A stretch of 46,267 nucleotides of DNA from Myxococcales bacterium (GCA_020430845.1 JAGQJA010000110.1:1-46267), one strand, 5' to 3'; counted from the first letter of the stretch, positions 8,154 through 17,452 are shown. Numbers and translations: made by a program. Notes: generated from the letters alone by a model not told the origin.

Positions 8154-11012
8154 ATGCGAAAAGTCAGCCTCTGCCTCGCCACCACCCTCGCCTTCGCGCT
8201 CAGCGGATGCGAGGACGGCCCCGACCAGATCTACGACCCCGCGCCCGAGGGCGCCGGCGATCGCTGGAACAACGGCGAGACGCCCCCGGCCGTCGATCCG
8301 TCGAAGAACGGCTTCGGCGACGACTTCGGCGGCACGTCGCGCCAAGAGCTCTGCTCGGGCGCCGACAAGCAGAAGGCGTGGGCGCAGATGGTCAACGAGG
8401 AGCTCAAGCCGCCGCGCTTCCTCGCGGGCCTCGACGTCGCGGGCGGAGACCTCTGGCCGGGCCTCACGTTCCAGGCGGCCGAGAAGAAGCTCTGTCAGAG
8501 CGACGCGCTCGGCACCGACGGTGAGGGCAGCGCCTACGCGGCGTGGGGCGACGCCCAAGAGGTGCTCGTGGGCTACAGCCTCACCAACTACAAGATCAAC
8601 TTCGTCCAGCTCAACCAGGGCTACAAGGGCAAGATCAAGTTCAACAGCCGCCCGGGCTCGCGCTTCAGCGCCGACGGTCCGCACACCTACGAGATGGGCA
8701 TCGGCACCCAGCTCCAGAAGGACGGCAAGCCGTTCGAGCTGCACTGGCTCGAGCGCAACCGGCTCGACGACGAGGGCACCGAGCTCTTCGACGGGCTGAT
8801 GTACACGTTCGCCCCCGAGCTGCCGAGCGACGCGGTCAACTGCCGCGCATCGGGCGCGTGCCGCCTGCTCGCCGACGGCACGGGCGGCGGCGGCTTCGGC
8901 GCGCGGAACGTGGGCTTCTACATCCACATCCCGTCGATCAACAAGCCGCAGCCGATCCCGAGCACGCCGGACTACATGTACCTGTTCCCGGTGAAGGTGC
9001 TCCCGTTCTCGAACGCGGAGATGTTCCTCAAGCTGGATCAAGAGGGGCCGATCGCGCTCGCGCGTGACCTCGGCGACCGCCCGCAGCGCGCGCAGTGCCG
9101 CATGCGCATGGGCATCCCCTACAGCGAGTTCTTGCACAACTGCGTCGAGGTCCTGCAGAACCCGCAGAACAACCAGCTCGCCAAGAACAAGCTCCTCGGC
9201 AACCTCACGCACACGAGCGAGAACTACATCTTCGACGTCGCGGGCGTGAACCTCGACTTCTCGAGCGAGCGCATCGGCGACTTCGACGTCATCCACGACG
9301 ACTGGCTGCCCGATCCCGTGGACGTCGCGACGGAGTACATCGTCGACATCCGCGCCAACGGCAAGCTGCTCAACGAGTACTCGCCCGACGGCAACACGTT
9401 CACCATGGGCGCGACGGCGGCGATCTACCGCGAGTACGCGCGCCTGGTGCAGGCCGAGCTGCACAAGCGCATGAGCCCGTCGCTGCCGCGCCACCCGCTC
9501 GGCGCGCCCGAGTGCATGCTGCCCGAGAACCCGCCGCCCAACTTCAACGTGGCCGCGTGGCGCCCGGCGCCCGGCTGCACCGGAATGGAGCAGTTCATCA
9601 CGCCGGCCGCGCCCGACACCAACGACCCGCTCGTCAACAAGATGAGCGTCGGCCCCGGCGTCGCGCGCGCGCTCGGCTTCACCACGGTGCTCAAGCCGGG
9701 CGATCCCGTCGCCATCTTCTGCGCCGACCCGGGCACGTTCGACCACTGCGGCTACGGCGACCATACCGGCTTCGCCAGCTCGCTGTGGGACGGGACGTAC
9801 AAGCGCGTGCTCGACTACCTGGGCGACGGGAACGTGTTCGCCCTGCCCGCCGAGGCGCGCGACCGCAAGTACTACTTCAAGATCTGGGCGCACGCGTACG
9901 TCAAGTACCTCAAGGCCGCCCACCTCTACCCCAAGGACCTCTCGAAGCCGGAGTACGACGGGTACGAGCCCGAGCTCGACCACCTGCTCTTCGACGACCT
10001 GGGCGCCGAGAACGAGAAGTTCGAGTACATCGATCGCCGCTTCGTCACGCACGACCTCGAGCCGGTCAAGTTCGAGTACGAGGCGCTCATCACCGCGGGC
10101 AACCAGCGCGACTCCAAGTTCCACCGCCGCATGACGCGCGCCGAACGCACGCTCTACAAGGCGATGGCGACCGACAAGACCAAGGCGCCGGGCATCGAGG
10201 ACAACGTCCACCTCTCGAACGTCGTCGGCAGCACCGTGCTGCGCGAGGGCTGGGTGGGCGTCAGCGCGAGCAAGGACGCGTACTACTGCGCCACCACGGA
10301 GGACGCCGAGTGCACGTCGGTCGGCGGACCGCGCAACGCGCCGCCCAAGGAGAAGGGGCAGCTGCTCAAGGACGACCACGGCAGGCCGCTGCTCTACTCG
10401 TACAAGGGCGCCTTCGGCGAGACCGCCTTCACGCTCGGCACGGCGTACATGCGCGTGACGCAGACGATGCCGTTCATCCGCTCGGCCAAGGTCGAGGTCC
10501 CGAGCTTCGTCGACCCGTACAACCCCAAGCTCCAGACCGTCGCCGGCCCGCCCGTCATCACGACGATCGCCGACTGGCGGCCCGAGATGCCGAACAACGG
10601 CTTCCGCATCCCGATCAACGGGCAGCGCGACCGGTTCATCCCCTCGGCGTCGATCGACTTCACCGGCACGAGCCTCTCGCTCAACCTCGACTACCGCGAG
10701 CAGCCGAACGGCTACGCGAAGCTCGAGGCGGTGCAGTCCAACGACTACATGGGCGAGGTCTTCTTGTGCCGCGACCCGAACACCGGCGACCTGCTCCACG
10801 TCGAGCAGTACGAGTCGATGGCCGAGGTCATGGAGTGGATCAACGCGCACCCCGGCTCGACCGATTCGTGCGGCCTCATCGTCCGTTACAGCCCGTTCAA
10901 CAACTACCCGATGATGCTCGCGTCCACGCGCGCCGGCATCGTCTTGACCGTCAACCAGGGCAGCGGCTTCGGCCGCATCTCGTCCGTCGAGATGTACGAC
11001 CCCAACCTGTGA
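8154..11012 (+). CDS. Large surface lipoprotein of unknown function
   Basis: 952 residues. The signal peptide ends in the lipobox ALSGC (Cys19) followed by EDGP, so outer-membrane lipidation is likely. The rest is soluble and Tyr-, Asp- and Asn-rich with scattered Cys (for example CADPGTFDHCGYGDH around residue 523), and no domain I recognise. No HExxH motif or transmembrane segment was seen. It ends 14 bases before the gene for an even larger lipoprotein with a metalloprotease site, and a beta-barrel gene follows, so the three probably form one envelope unit. Confidence 0.85.
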   Translation: MRKVSLCLATTLAFALSGCEDGPDQIYDPAPEGAGDRWNNGETPPAVDPSKNGFGDDFGGTSRQELCSGADKQKAWAQMVNEELKPPRFLAGLDVAGGDLWPGLTFQAAEKKLCQSDALGTDGEGSAYAAWGDAQEVLVGYSLTNYKINFVQLNQGYKGKIKFNSRPGSRFSADGPHTYEMGIGTQLQKDGKPFELHWLERNRLDDEGTELFDGLMYTFAPELPSDAVNCRASGACRLLADGTGGGGFGARNVGFYIHIPSINKPQPIPSTPDYMYLFPVKVLPFSNAEMFLKLDQEGPIALARDLGDRPQRAQCRMRMGIPYSEFLHNCVEVLQNPQNNQLAKNKLLGNLTHTSENYIFDVAGVNLDFSSERIGDFDVIHDDWLPDPVDVATEYIVDIRANGKLLNEYSPDGNTFTMGATAAIYREYARLVQAELHKRMSPSLPRHPLGAPECMLPENPPPNFNVAAWRPAPGCTGMEQFITPAAPDTNDPLVNKMSVGPGVARALGFTTVLKPGDPVAIFCADPGTFDHCGYGDHTGFASSLWDGTYKRVLDYLGDGNVFALPAEARDRKYYFKIWAHAYVKYLKAAHLYPKDLSKPEYDGYEPELDHLLFDDLGAENEKFEYIDRRFVTHDLEPVKFEYEALITAGNQRDSKFHRRMTRAERTLYKAMATDKTKAPGIEDNVHLSNVVGSTVLREGWVGVSASKDAYYCATTEDAECTSVGGPRNAPPKEKGQLLKDDHGRPLLYSYKGAFGETAFTLGTAYMRVTQTMPFIRSAKVEVPSFVDPYNPKLQTVAGPPVITTIADWRPEMPNNGFRIPINGQRDRFIPSASIDFTGTSLSLNLDYREQPNGYAKLEAVQSNDYMGEVFLCRDPNTGDLLHVEQYESMAEVMEWINAHPGSTDSCGLIVRYSPFNNYPMMLASTRAGIVLTVNQGSGFGRISSVEMYDPNL

Positions 11013-11026
11013 CCAAGGCAGCCATC

Positions 11027-14000
11027 ATGAAGAAGCACAACCTTCGAGCCTTCGCCTGCCTGGGCGTCCTCGCCGTGGCCACCAGCGCCCTCTACGGGTG
11101 CGCGCAAGACCGCCCGGCACGCACGGGCGTCTTCAACGAGAACGTCTACCTCCGCAAGGCGTTCCTCACGCGCGCGCCCGAGGGCGACGCGACCGACACG
11201 GGGTGGATCCTCAAGGCCACCGTCCTCCAGACGTCGACGCCCAACCCGCTCGCGCCCACCGTCCTCTGGACGGGCGCCGAGAACAACGGGTCGTACGTTC
11301 GCTTCGTCGCGACGCAAGACAAGCTCCAGCTCGTCAACATCCGCGAGATCTCGAGCGACCCGCGCGTCGCCGACCAGGGCACGCGTACGCCCGAGATCGT
11401 CGACGCGTGGTCGGCCGAGCACGTCGACATCAAGTACCGCGTCAACCTCGACGGCGAGAAGACCAACTTCCTCGAGGAGAACCAGGAGATCGACTGGAAG
11501 AAGCGCCAGTGGGTCAAGGTCAACCTCGCCAAGAACGACCTCAGCGACCTGACCGCGTTCGGCGCGCAGACCCGGTACATCCTCGAGCGCTGCGCGAACG
11601 AGAGCCAGTCGTCGGCGACGCTCGTGCCCAACAGCGTGCTCGTCGACGAGGCCAACGACTACATGGAGTGGAAGGTCAGCCTCACGGTGCCCGTCCGCTT
11701 CGACGACGAGGCGTGCGTGCAGGCCTTCGGCGACGACGGCGTCAACTTCCAGCGCATGGACCGGCAGAACGTGTCGATGACGCTCAAGTACTCGATGGTG
11801 CGCGCCAAGCCGCCCGAGGAGATCACCTACCGCACGATGGAGATCGGCGAGAAGGACCCGATCCGCCGTAAGTACGGCCCCATCACGATGACGGCGTACG
11901 CGCGCGACAACGACAGCGGCATGCTCGCCGCGCGCGAGATGGTCATCCGGTTCGACCCGAACAAGGAGATGACCTGGTACTTCGCCAAGGGCTACCCCGA
12001 GCAGTACAAGAGCCTCTTCCTGGGGCCCAACGGCATCGTCAAGCAGACCAACGAGATCTTCGAGAAGGCGGGCGCCAAGGTGCGCCTCGTGGTCAAGAAC
12101 TACGACGCCGACATGCCCGAGACGGCCACCGACGAAGAGAAGAAGCGCGGCCGCGAGTACGGCGACGTCCGCTACAACTTCATCCGGTGGGTCAGCGACC
12201 TCGACGCGGGCGCGCCCTTCATCGGCGTCGCGCAGTTCGTGCCCGACCCGCGCACCGGCGAGGCGCTCAGCGCGTCGATCAACATCGCCGACTTCCCGCT
12301 CAAGGAGTTCGTCGCGCAGCGCATCGACGCCTACCTGCAGACGATCGGCTGCCGCGCCTCGGGCGCCGACGGCGCGTGCCTCAGCATGAACGCCAACGAG
12401 CCGTGGGGACCGCCCATGGAGGAGTACGAGGGCCCGAACGGCGTGGTGAAGCTGCGCCCGATGCCCGCCACGTGCACCGACGGCGACATCGCCCCGCTGC
12501 TCCCGAGCGTGGTGCAGAAGGCGCACAACGGCCGCTCCACCCTCTTCTCGAAGATGCAGGAGTACCTCAACCGCCCCGTGTCGCAGTACGGCAACGAGGG
12601 CCCCAAGGACTGGATCGCCACCGGCACCGAGGACGAGGACTTCTTCAAGGCCTACTTCCAGATCCTGCCGTACTACGTCTTCGCCGACCCCGACACGAAC
12701 CAGTTCGTGACGCCCGAGGGCGGACAGGGCGTCTTCGGCCCCGAGGCGCAGCTCGCGGCGTTCAAGGACGCGGCGAGCTTCCACAAGGCGGCGAGCGCCA
12801 TCGACCGCGGCTTCGCGCCTTACAACGAGCAGTCCGGTCCGCAGTTCGTCAAGAACGCCGCGGCCTTCCTCGACACGATGAAGGGCCTGCAGCTCGGCCA
12901 CCGCGACCAGCAGTACAAGCAGATGCACATGCACAAGTCGACCACCAAGGCCGACGCCGCAGGTGACGTCATCAGCTTCCAGGGCGTGATGGCCAAGGCC
13001 ATGCGCCGCTGCGTGGGCGGCCGCTGGGAGACCAAGGAGGAGTGGCTCCAGAGCCTCGTCGAGACCTACCACTCGCTCACCGTCTGGCACGAGTTCGGCC
13101 ACGTCATCGGCCTCGACCACAACTTCATGGCCTCGGTCGATCGGCCGAACTACCCGGTCTACGAGCGCAACGGCAAGAAGTTCGTCGGCATGTACCAGTC
13201 GAGCGTCATGGAATACAACTCGACGCCCGACCGCATCTTCTGGGCGAACGAGAGCGGCCAGGAGGGCTGGGGCCCGTACGACCGCGCCGCCGTCGCGTGG
13301 CTCTACGCCAACGAGGGCACGCTCCCGCGCGAGACGCAGGACAAGTACGCCGAGATGCTCAAGAAGCAGCGCCCCGCGGGCGTGTCGGGCCAGTACACGG
13401 CCGACTTCCCGTGGAAGGACCCGCTCGGCTTCGTGGGCGGCAAGGAGCGGCAGTTCCTCTACTGCAATGCTTCACATGTGAAGTATTCGCCGCTCTGCCG
13501 CACGTTCGACCTCGGCTCGACGCCGAGCGAGATCATCGCCAACGAGCTCGACGCCTACGAGTGGCAGTACGCGTGGCGCAACTTCCGCAAGTACCGCAAG
13601 GTCTGGGACAACTCGCAGTACGCCGGCGTCCCCGCGCGCGAGATCTACGAGATGCGCCGCTTCCTCTCGATGTGGGGCTTCGACTGGTCGGGCGCGACGC
13701 TCATCGACGACTTCCGCCGCCTCGGCATCGAGCCGCCGGCCGACGCCGCGCACGTGGGCCGCTACTACGGTCAGCTCGCGCAGAAGTTCGACAACGAGAT
13801 GAGCGAGACCGGCCAGATGGTCGCGGCCTTCCACAAGGCCGTCATCCAGCAGGCGTCGGGCGAGCGACCGTACAAGACGATCTACGACAAGTACTTCGGC
13901 GACGTGACGCAGCAGGGCATCATCCTCGACAAGCTCTTCGCGATGCAGGGGTGGGTCGGCATGTGGCCCGCCGACAACTACGACCCGAACAAGGCCGGCT

Positions 14001-14578
14001 CGTACATCGCGTCGTTCACGTCGATCGGCGACGAGGAGTACCAGGCCCTCGCCGAGGACGCCGTCACGTCGATGATCGGCGAGCAGTATTACGACGCGTT
14101 CCCGTACTTCAAGCCGCTCGCGGTGGTGCAGTTCGCGCAGGACACGCACTCGGCGAACTTCAACGGGCGCATCGAGATCCGCGACTGGGTCGGCGGGCGC
14201 GTCTTCAGCCGGGAGCGTGACATGCTCGAGTTCTTCCGGTCGCTCGCCGTCAAGCACGGCAAGCTCGGCTGCACCAACGTCGAGACCTGCAGCTACGACC
14301 CGACGCACAAGCGCGTGGTCGCCGCCGACACGCACCTCTCGGACGAGTACCACGAGTTCGTCGCGCCCGACGGACGGCGCTACTCGTGGGTCTACGTGCA
14401 GGACCGCAACACCTGGGTCTTCGCCGACCGCGATCGCAACACCGCGACCTACAAGATCCTCAACGACTACAACGTCGACGTCATCAAGGGAGAGGACGAC
14501 GGGATCAGCCCCGGCCGCGCCTACTCGCGGCAGCTGCCCGTGAAGTACTTCCTCGACTCGTACAGCTACTACAACTGA
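11027..14578 (+). CDS. Zinc-dependent metalloprotease lipoprotein (metzincin, DUF4953/DUF5117-like)
   Basis: 1183 residues. The signal peptide ends ATSALYGC (Cys25), a lipobox. The protease site is HEFGHVIGLDHN: His688, Glu689, His692 and His698 match HExxHxxGxxH, and QSSVMEYNSTPDR further on supplies the Met-turn. The surrounding NFMAS...NYP...GPYDRAAVAWLY pattern fits the large bacterial DUF4953 metzincin family. The ~640 residues before the site and ~440 after carry no domain I can name. A start further upstream is excluded by the preceding stop and the clean signal peptide. Codons 814-820 are unusually A/T-rich and contain a perfect palindrome. Its substrate may be a surface or prey protein; this is inference. 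Confidence 0.88.
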   Translation: MKKHNLRAFACLGVLAVATSALYGCAQDRPARTGVFNENVYLRKAFLTRAPEGDATDTGWILKATVLQTSTPNPLAPTVLWTGAENNGSYVRFVATQDKLQLVNIREISSDPRVADQGTRTPEIVDAWSAEHVDIKYRVNLDGEKTNFLEENQEIDWKKRQWVKVNLAKNDLSDLTAFGAQTRYILERCANESQSSATLVPNSVLVDEANDYMEWKVSLTVPVRFDDEACVQAFGDDGVNFQRMDRQNVSMTLKYSMVRAKPPEEITYRTMEIGEKDPIRRKYGPITMTAYARDNDSGMLAAREMVIRFDPNKEMTWYFAKGYPEQYKSLFLGPNGIVKQTNEIFEKAGAKVRLVVKNYDADMPETATDEEKKRGREYGDVRYNFIRWVSDLDAGAPFIGVAQFVPDPRTGEALSASINIADFPLKEFVAQRIDAYLQTIGCRASGADGACLSMNANEPWGPPMEEYEGPNGVVKLRPMPATCTDGDIAPLLPSVVQKAHNGRSTLFSKMQEYLNRPVSQYGNEGPKDWIATGTEDEDFFKAYFQILPYYVFADPDTNQFVTPEGGQGVFGPEAQLAAFKDAASFHKAASAIDRGFAPYNEQSGPQFVKNAAAFLDTMKGLQLGHRDQQYKQMHMHKSTTKADAAGDVISFQGVMAKAMRRCVGGRWETKEEWLQSLVETYHSLTVWHEFGHVIGLDHNFMASVDRPNYPVYERNGKKFVGMYQSSVMEYNSTPDRIFWANESGQEGWGPYDRAAVAWLYANEGTLPRETQDKYAEMLKKQRPAGVSGQYTADFPWKDPLGFVGGKERQFLYCNASHVKYSPLCRTFDLGSTPSEIIANELDAYEWQYAWRNFRKYRKVWDNSQYAGVPAREIYEMRRFLSMWGFDWSGATLIDDFRRLGIEPPADAAHVGRYYGQLAQKFDNEMSETGQMVAAFHKAVIQQASGERPYKTIYDKYFGDVTQQGIILDKLFAMQGWVGMWPADNYDPNKAGSYIASFTSIGDEEYQALAEDAVTSMIGEQYYDAFPYFKPLAVVQFAQDTHSANFNGRIEIRDWVGGRVFSRERDMLEFFRSLAVKHGKLGCTNVETCSYDPTHKRVVAADTHLSDEYHEFVAPDGRRYSWVYVQDRNTWVFADRDRNTATYKILNDYNVDVIKGEDDGISPGRAYSRQLPVKYFLDSYSYYN
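13470..13483. repeat. Perfect 14-base palindrome inside the metalloprotease gene
   Basis: CTTCACATGTGAAG lies in codons 815-819 of the metalloprotease. The surrounding codons AAT GCT TCA CAT and TAT end in A or T, which is very rare elsewhere in this gene. It could be a protein-binding site or a slow-translation patch; it may also be chance. Confidence 0.6.
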
Positions 14579-14586
14579 GCCCGGCG

Positions 14587-15567
14587 ATGCGACGCACCAG
14601 CACCGCCAGCGCGCTCACCGCAGCGCTCGTGCTCGGCACGGGGATCTTCCTCGCGCCGGGCGCCGCGCGCGCCCAGAAGTCGGCGTTCATCGATCCCGAT
14701 CGATCCGCCGACGAGGACACCAAGAAGCCCTGGACCGTGGGCGCGATCTTCGAGACGCACCGCCTCGTCCGCCAAGAGGACCTGAACGGGGCCGCGCGCA
14801 ACAAGGCGCTCAACTACCTCTACCTGTACGCGGGGCTCGACCTCTCCAAGTACGACACGGTCCAGCTGCGCGGCGGCGTCTACCAGCGCTTCCTCGCCGA
14901 CGAGACCGAGACCGGCGTGCGCGCCGACGATCTGTCCGCGGCCTACATCCGCCAGATCCCGCTGCCCGCCAAGCTCGACCTGCGCCTCACGGGCTCGCTG
15001 CTCGCGCCGCTCTCGTACCAGTCGCAGAAGCAGATGGGGCTCATCACGGTGCCGCGCCTCACCGCGTCGCTCGAGCGCCAGCTCGGCGACTTCAGCGTGT
15101 CGCTGCGCGGCTCGGGCGCGTACTACATCGTGCGCTACAAGCAGGAGGCCGGCGGCGGCGCCAACGCGCGCGCATCCACCGTCGTCGGCCTCAACGCCGA
15201 GTACACGGTGCCGATCCACAAGCCGCTCCAGTTCGGCATGAACCTCATGACCGGCTGGTACTGGCTCTACGACGCGGCCGACGGCAACAACTCCACGTTG
15301 CGCGACCAGTTCCAGAACGCGCCCGTCACGCCGGCGCGCGATCCGCAGTTCACCGAGCCTCCCGCCAACCAGACGTACGGCGGCGAGATCTACGCGCGCT
15401 ACACGCTGCCCGAGCTGCTCAAGGCGCGCAGCGACGTCACGCTGTCGTTCGCGCAGGGCGACTCGACGCTGGGCTACCCGGGCGTCATCCACGACGGCCG
15501 CACGCACCTCTACTGGATGTTCCGGCGCAGCGCGCAGGTGTACCTGGCGCTGGGCGTCCGCTACTGA
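14587..15567 (+). CDS. Putative outer-membrane beta-barrel protein
   Basis: 326 residues. A Sec signal peptide (RRTSTASALTAALVLGTGIF, cleavage probably after AARA29) is followed by alternating polar/apolar strands, many ending in Tyr or Trp, and the chain ends VYLALGVRY, the terminal aromatic residue typical of outer-membrane barrels recognised by BamA. No helix or enzyme motif is present. It starts 8 bases after the metalloprotease stop, so it is almost certainly co-transcribed with the two large lipoproteins, and may be their membrane partner or exporter. The last 7 bases overlap the convergent LysR gene. Confidence 0.78.
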   Translation: MRRTSTASALTAALVLGTGIFLAPGAARAQKSAFIDPDRSADEDTKKPWTVGAIFETHRLVRQEDLNGAARNKALNYLYLYAGLDLSKYDTVQLRGGVYQRFLADETETGVRADDLSAAYIRQIPLPAKLDLRLTGSLLAPLSYQSQKQMGLITVPRLTASLERQLGDFSVSLRGSGAYYIVRYKQEAGGGANARASTVVGLNAEYTVPIHKPLQFGMNLMTGWYWLYDAADGNNSTLRDQFQNAPVTPARDPQFTEPPANQTYGGEIYARYTLPELLKARSDVTLSFAQGDSTLGYPGVIHDGRTHLYWMFRRSAQVYLALGVRY

Positions 15568-16493
15568 CGGGGCGGGCGTCCGCGCCTCGGCCGCGGCGGG
15601 GCGACGGGCTCGAGGGCTCGGGGCGCGCCCGTCACACCCGCGAGCCAGCGATCGAGCGCGCCGACGTGTGAGCGCTGCTCGACGACCACCGCCCAGCACC
15701 CCTCGGTGACCCCGTCGAGCGGTCCGACGCGCACGAGCGACCCGGCGGGGTCGAGGCCGTCGTCTCGTGACGGCATGAGGCCGACGCCGCTCGCGGCGAG
15801 CGCGCGCATCATCGCGGCGTCGTCGACGACCGCGGCGATACGCGGTCGCACCCCCGCGCGCTCGGCCCAGCGGTCGACGGCGCTCCGGAGCTCGGTGCCC
15901 GCCGCCGGCAGCAGCACCGGGGCGCGGTCGAGCGACCGAGGATAGGTCTTGGCGTGGCGGCGAGCCGTGACCGCGCGCGCGTACCAGGAGACGGGCGCCG
16001 AGCCGAGCGCGTGGCTCACGAGGCGCCCCTCGGCGACGCGCGTGACGGGAGCGTCGGTGAGGACCGCGTGCAGCCGACCGGTCACGAGCTGATCGAGCAA
16101 GACGTGCGTGGAGCCGTGCCGCACCGTGAGCGCGGCGCTCGAGCGCACGCCCCCTGCGGGCGCGAGCAGGCGCGCCGCCACGAAGGACGAGACGCCCGGC
16201 GCGACGCCCACGCGCAGCTCGCCGGCCTCGCGCGCGCCCCGCCCCTCCGCGAAATCGCCGAGCGCCCGGCCCAGCCTGAAGATCTCGTCCGCGTAACCGA
16301 GCACCTCGCGGCCGAACGCCGTGAGCACGAGCCCCCTACCCCGCCGGTGGAAGAGGGCGCCGCCGAGCTGCCCCTCGAGCTCCTTGATCTGCACGCTGAG
16401 CGACGAGTGCGACACAGCGAGCTGCTCGGCCGCGGCCGACAGCCCGCCCGCGTGCGCGACGCGCCAGAAGTAGAAGAGGTGGTGGTAGTTCAC
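15561..16493 (-). CDS. LysR-family transcriptional regulator, NhaR-like
   Basis: 310 residues from a GTG start. The N-terminus NYHHLFYFWRVAHAGGLSAA is the winged-helix HTH of the NhaR branch, and SHSSLSVQIKELEGQLGGAL is the recognition/dimerisation helix (about 28-48). Residues ~90-290 form the effector-binding domain, and the last ~15 residues are Pro/Arg-rich. NhaR in E. coli senses Na+; here no Na+/H+ antiporter gene adjoins, so the ligand is unknown. The 3' end overlaps the barrel gene tail-to-tail. A CTGT-N11-ACAG site lies 49 bases upstream of the start. Confidence 0.92.
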   Translation of the reverse strand: MNYHHLFYFWRVAHAGGLSAAAEQLAVSHSSLSVQIKELEGQLGGALFHRRGRGLVLTAFGREVLGYADEIFRLGRALGDFAEGRGAREAGELRVGVAPGVSSFVAARLLAPAGGVRSSAALTVRHGSTHVLLDQLVTGRLHAVLTDAPVTRVAEGRLVSHALGSAPVSWYARAVTARRHAKTYPRSLDRAPVLLPAAGTELRSAVDRWAERAGVRPRIAAVVDDAAMMRALAASGVGLMPSRDDGLDPAGSLVRVGPLDGVTEGCWAVVVEQRSHVGALDRWLAGVTGAPRALEPVAPPRPRRGRPPRQ

Positions 16494-16541
16494 GACGCCC
16501 CCCGATCGCCGGCGTACGCGCGCGGTCGGCCGCTGCGCACG

Positions 16542-16560
16542 CTGTCGCTTTTGTCTACAG
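16542..16560. promoter_or_regulatory. Candidate LysR-type operator (CTGT-N11-ACAG)
   Basis: A dyad of CTGT and ACAG with an 11-base spacer matches the T-N11-A rule for LysR-family sites. It sits in the gap between the minus-strand LysR gene (start at 16493) and the plus-strand His-rich gene (start at 16692), as expected for autoregulation. A short ATTTCGAAAT palindrome follows at 16572-16581. Not tested. Confidence 0.45.
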
Positions 16561-16691
16561 CTTAGGTCCAGATTTCGAAATGCACCACAGGAGCTCCGAG
16601 GCCATCATTCAGAGGCCGCGTCGGTCACGATGGCTCGGCGTGTCTGAAGCGCGGCACCGAACGCCCCGGGGGGGCAGGAAGGCAGGCGGTC

Positions 16692-16898
16692 ATGAGCAAG
16701 AAGATGCGTCACACCACGTGGGTACCGCTGGGGGCTGTCGGCGTGCTGCTCTTCATCGCAGCACCGTGGCTCCTCATCTTGGCGCTCCCGTTCCTGGTGC
16801 CGCTGGCGGTGTACGCGATGTATCGCGTACACCGCCAGCACCGGGACCGACACGACGACCACGGCCACGACCACGGCGGGCACCACCACCACGCATGA
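16692..16898 (+). CDS. His-rich mini membrane protein
   Basis: 68 residues. A short basic N-terminus is followed by a long hydrophobic segment (about 12-42: LGAVGVLLFIAAPWLLIL then FLVPLAVYAMY) and a tail packed with His and Asp (HDDHGHDHGGHHHH). GGAAGG lies 12 bases before the ATG. The tail could bind Zn2+, Ni2+ or Cu. No family recognised; the small size lowers certainty. It is divergent from the LysR gene and may be its target, which would give a metal-handling link, but this is speculative. Confidence 0.55.
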   Translation: MSKKMRHTTWVPLGAVGVLLFIAAPWLLILALPFLVPLAVYAMYRVHRQHRDRHDDHGHDHGGHHHHA

Positions 16899-16924
16899 TC
16901 GGTGGGCGCGCGACGGCCGCGCCG

Positions 16925-17452
16925 CTACTGGTTTCGTTTGATGACGTGGAAGCCGAACGGCGTCTCGACGGCGCCGCTCACCTCGCCCACGCGCAGCTTG
17001 AAGGCCGCGTCGCTGAACGGCGCGACCATCTTGTCGCGCGTGAACTTTCCCACGCTGCCCATGCGCTCCTTCGAGCCCGGATCGTCGGAGTGCTCGCGCA
17101 CGAGCGCGGTGAAGTCCGCGCCGCCCTTGGCCTTGTCGGCGATCTCTTCGGCGCGCTTCTTGGCGTCGGCCTTGGTGCGCTTGACGCTGGCCGGCGCGTT
17201 CTTGGCGCCCTTGTAGGCGACGAGCACGTGCTGGGCGGCGACGGCCGCGGGGGCCTCCTCTGCCGCCGACGCGGACGGCGCGGGCAGCGCAGACGCAGTC
17301 GGCGCGGGCTCGGACGTCGCGGGTGCGGCGGACGGGACGATCGCGCTCGGCGCGGGCGGATCCGCGGGCGCCTTCTTGTCGTCACACGCGAGGCTCGCGA
17401 CCGCGAGCGCCACGAGCAAGCTCGCCCCCCACGCCGCGTAGAGCCGGCTCAC
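16925..17452 (-). CDS. Parvulin-type peptidyl-prolyl isomerase lipoprotein
   Basis: 175 residues from a GTG start that overlaps the upstream stop (GTGA). A signal segment ends ASLAC (Cys23), a loose lipobox, followed by a Pro/Ala/Ser linker to residue ~70. The rest is a parvulin rotamase domain: AAQHVLVAYKGAK, the helix with DFTALVREHSDDPGSK, GSVGKF, MVAPFSDAAFKLRVGEVS and PFGFHVIKRNQ. It should assist folding of periplasmic or outer-membrane proteins, in a window full of such proteins. It is translationally coupled to the FTR-type gene. Confidence 0.88.
   Translation of the reverse strand: MSRLYAAWGASLLVALAVASLACDDKKAPADPPAPSAIVPSAAPATSEPAPTASALPAPSASAAEEAPAAVAAQHVLVAYKGAKNAPASVKRTKADAKKRAEEIADKAKGGADFTALVREHSDDPGSKERMGSVGKFTRDKMVAPFSDAAFKLRVGEVSGAVETPFGFHVIKRNQ

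Noticed and set aside
7959-10850. 963-codon minus-strand frame opposite the large lipoprotein
   Set aside because: Repetitive VRVLAVVEVE-type composition typical of antisense frames in GC-rich genes; the plus-strand frame has a signal peptide and lipobox.
10904-13120. 738-codon minus-strand frame opposite the metalloprotease
   Set aside because: No motif; it overlaps a well-supported metzincin gene.
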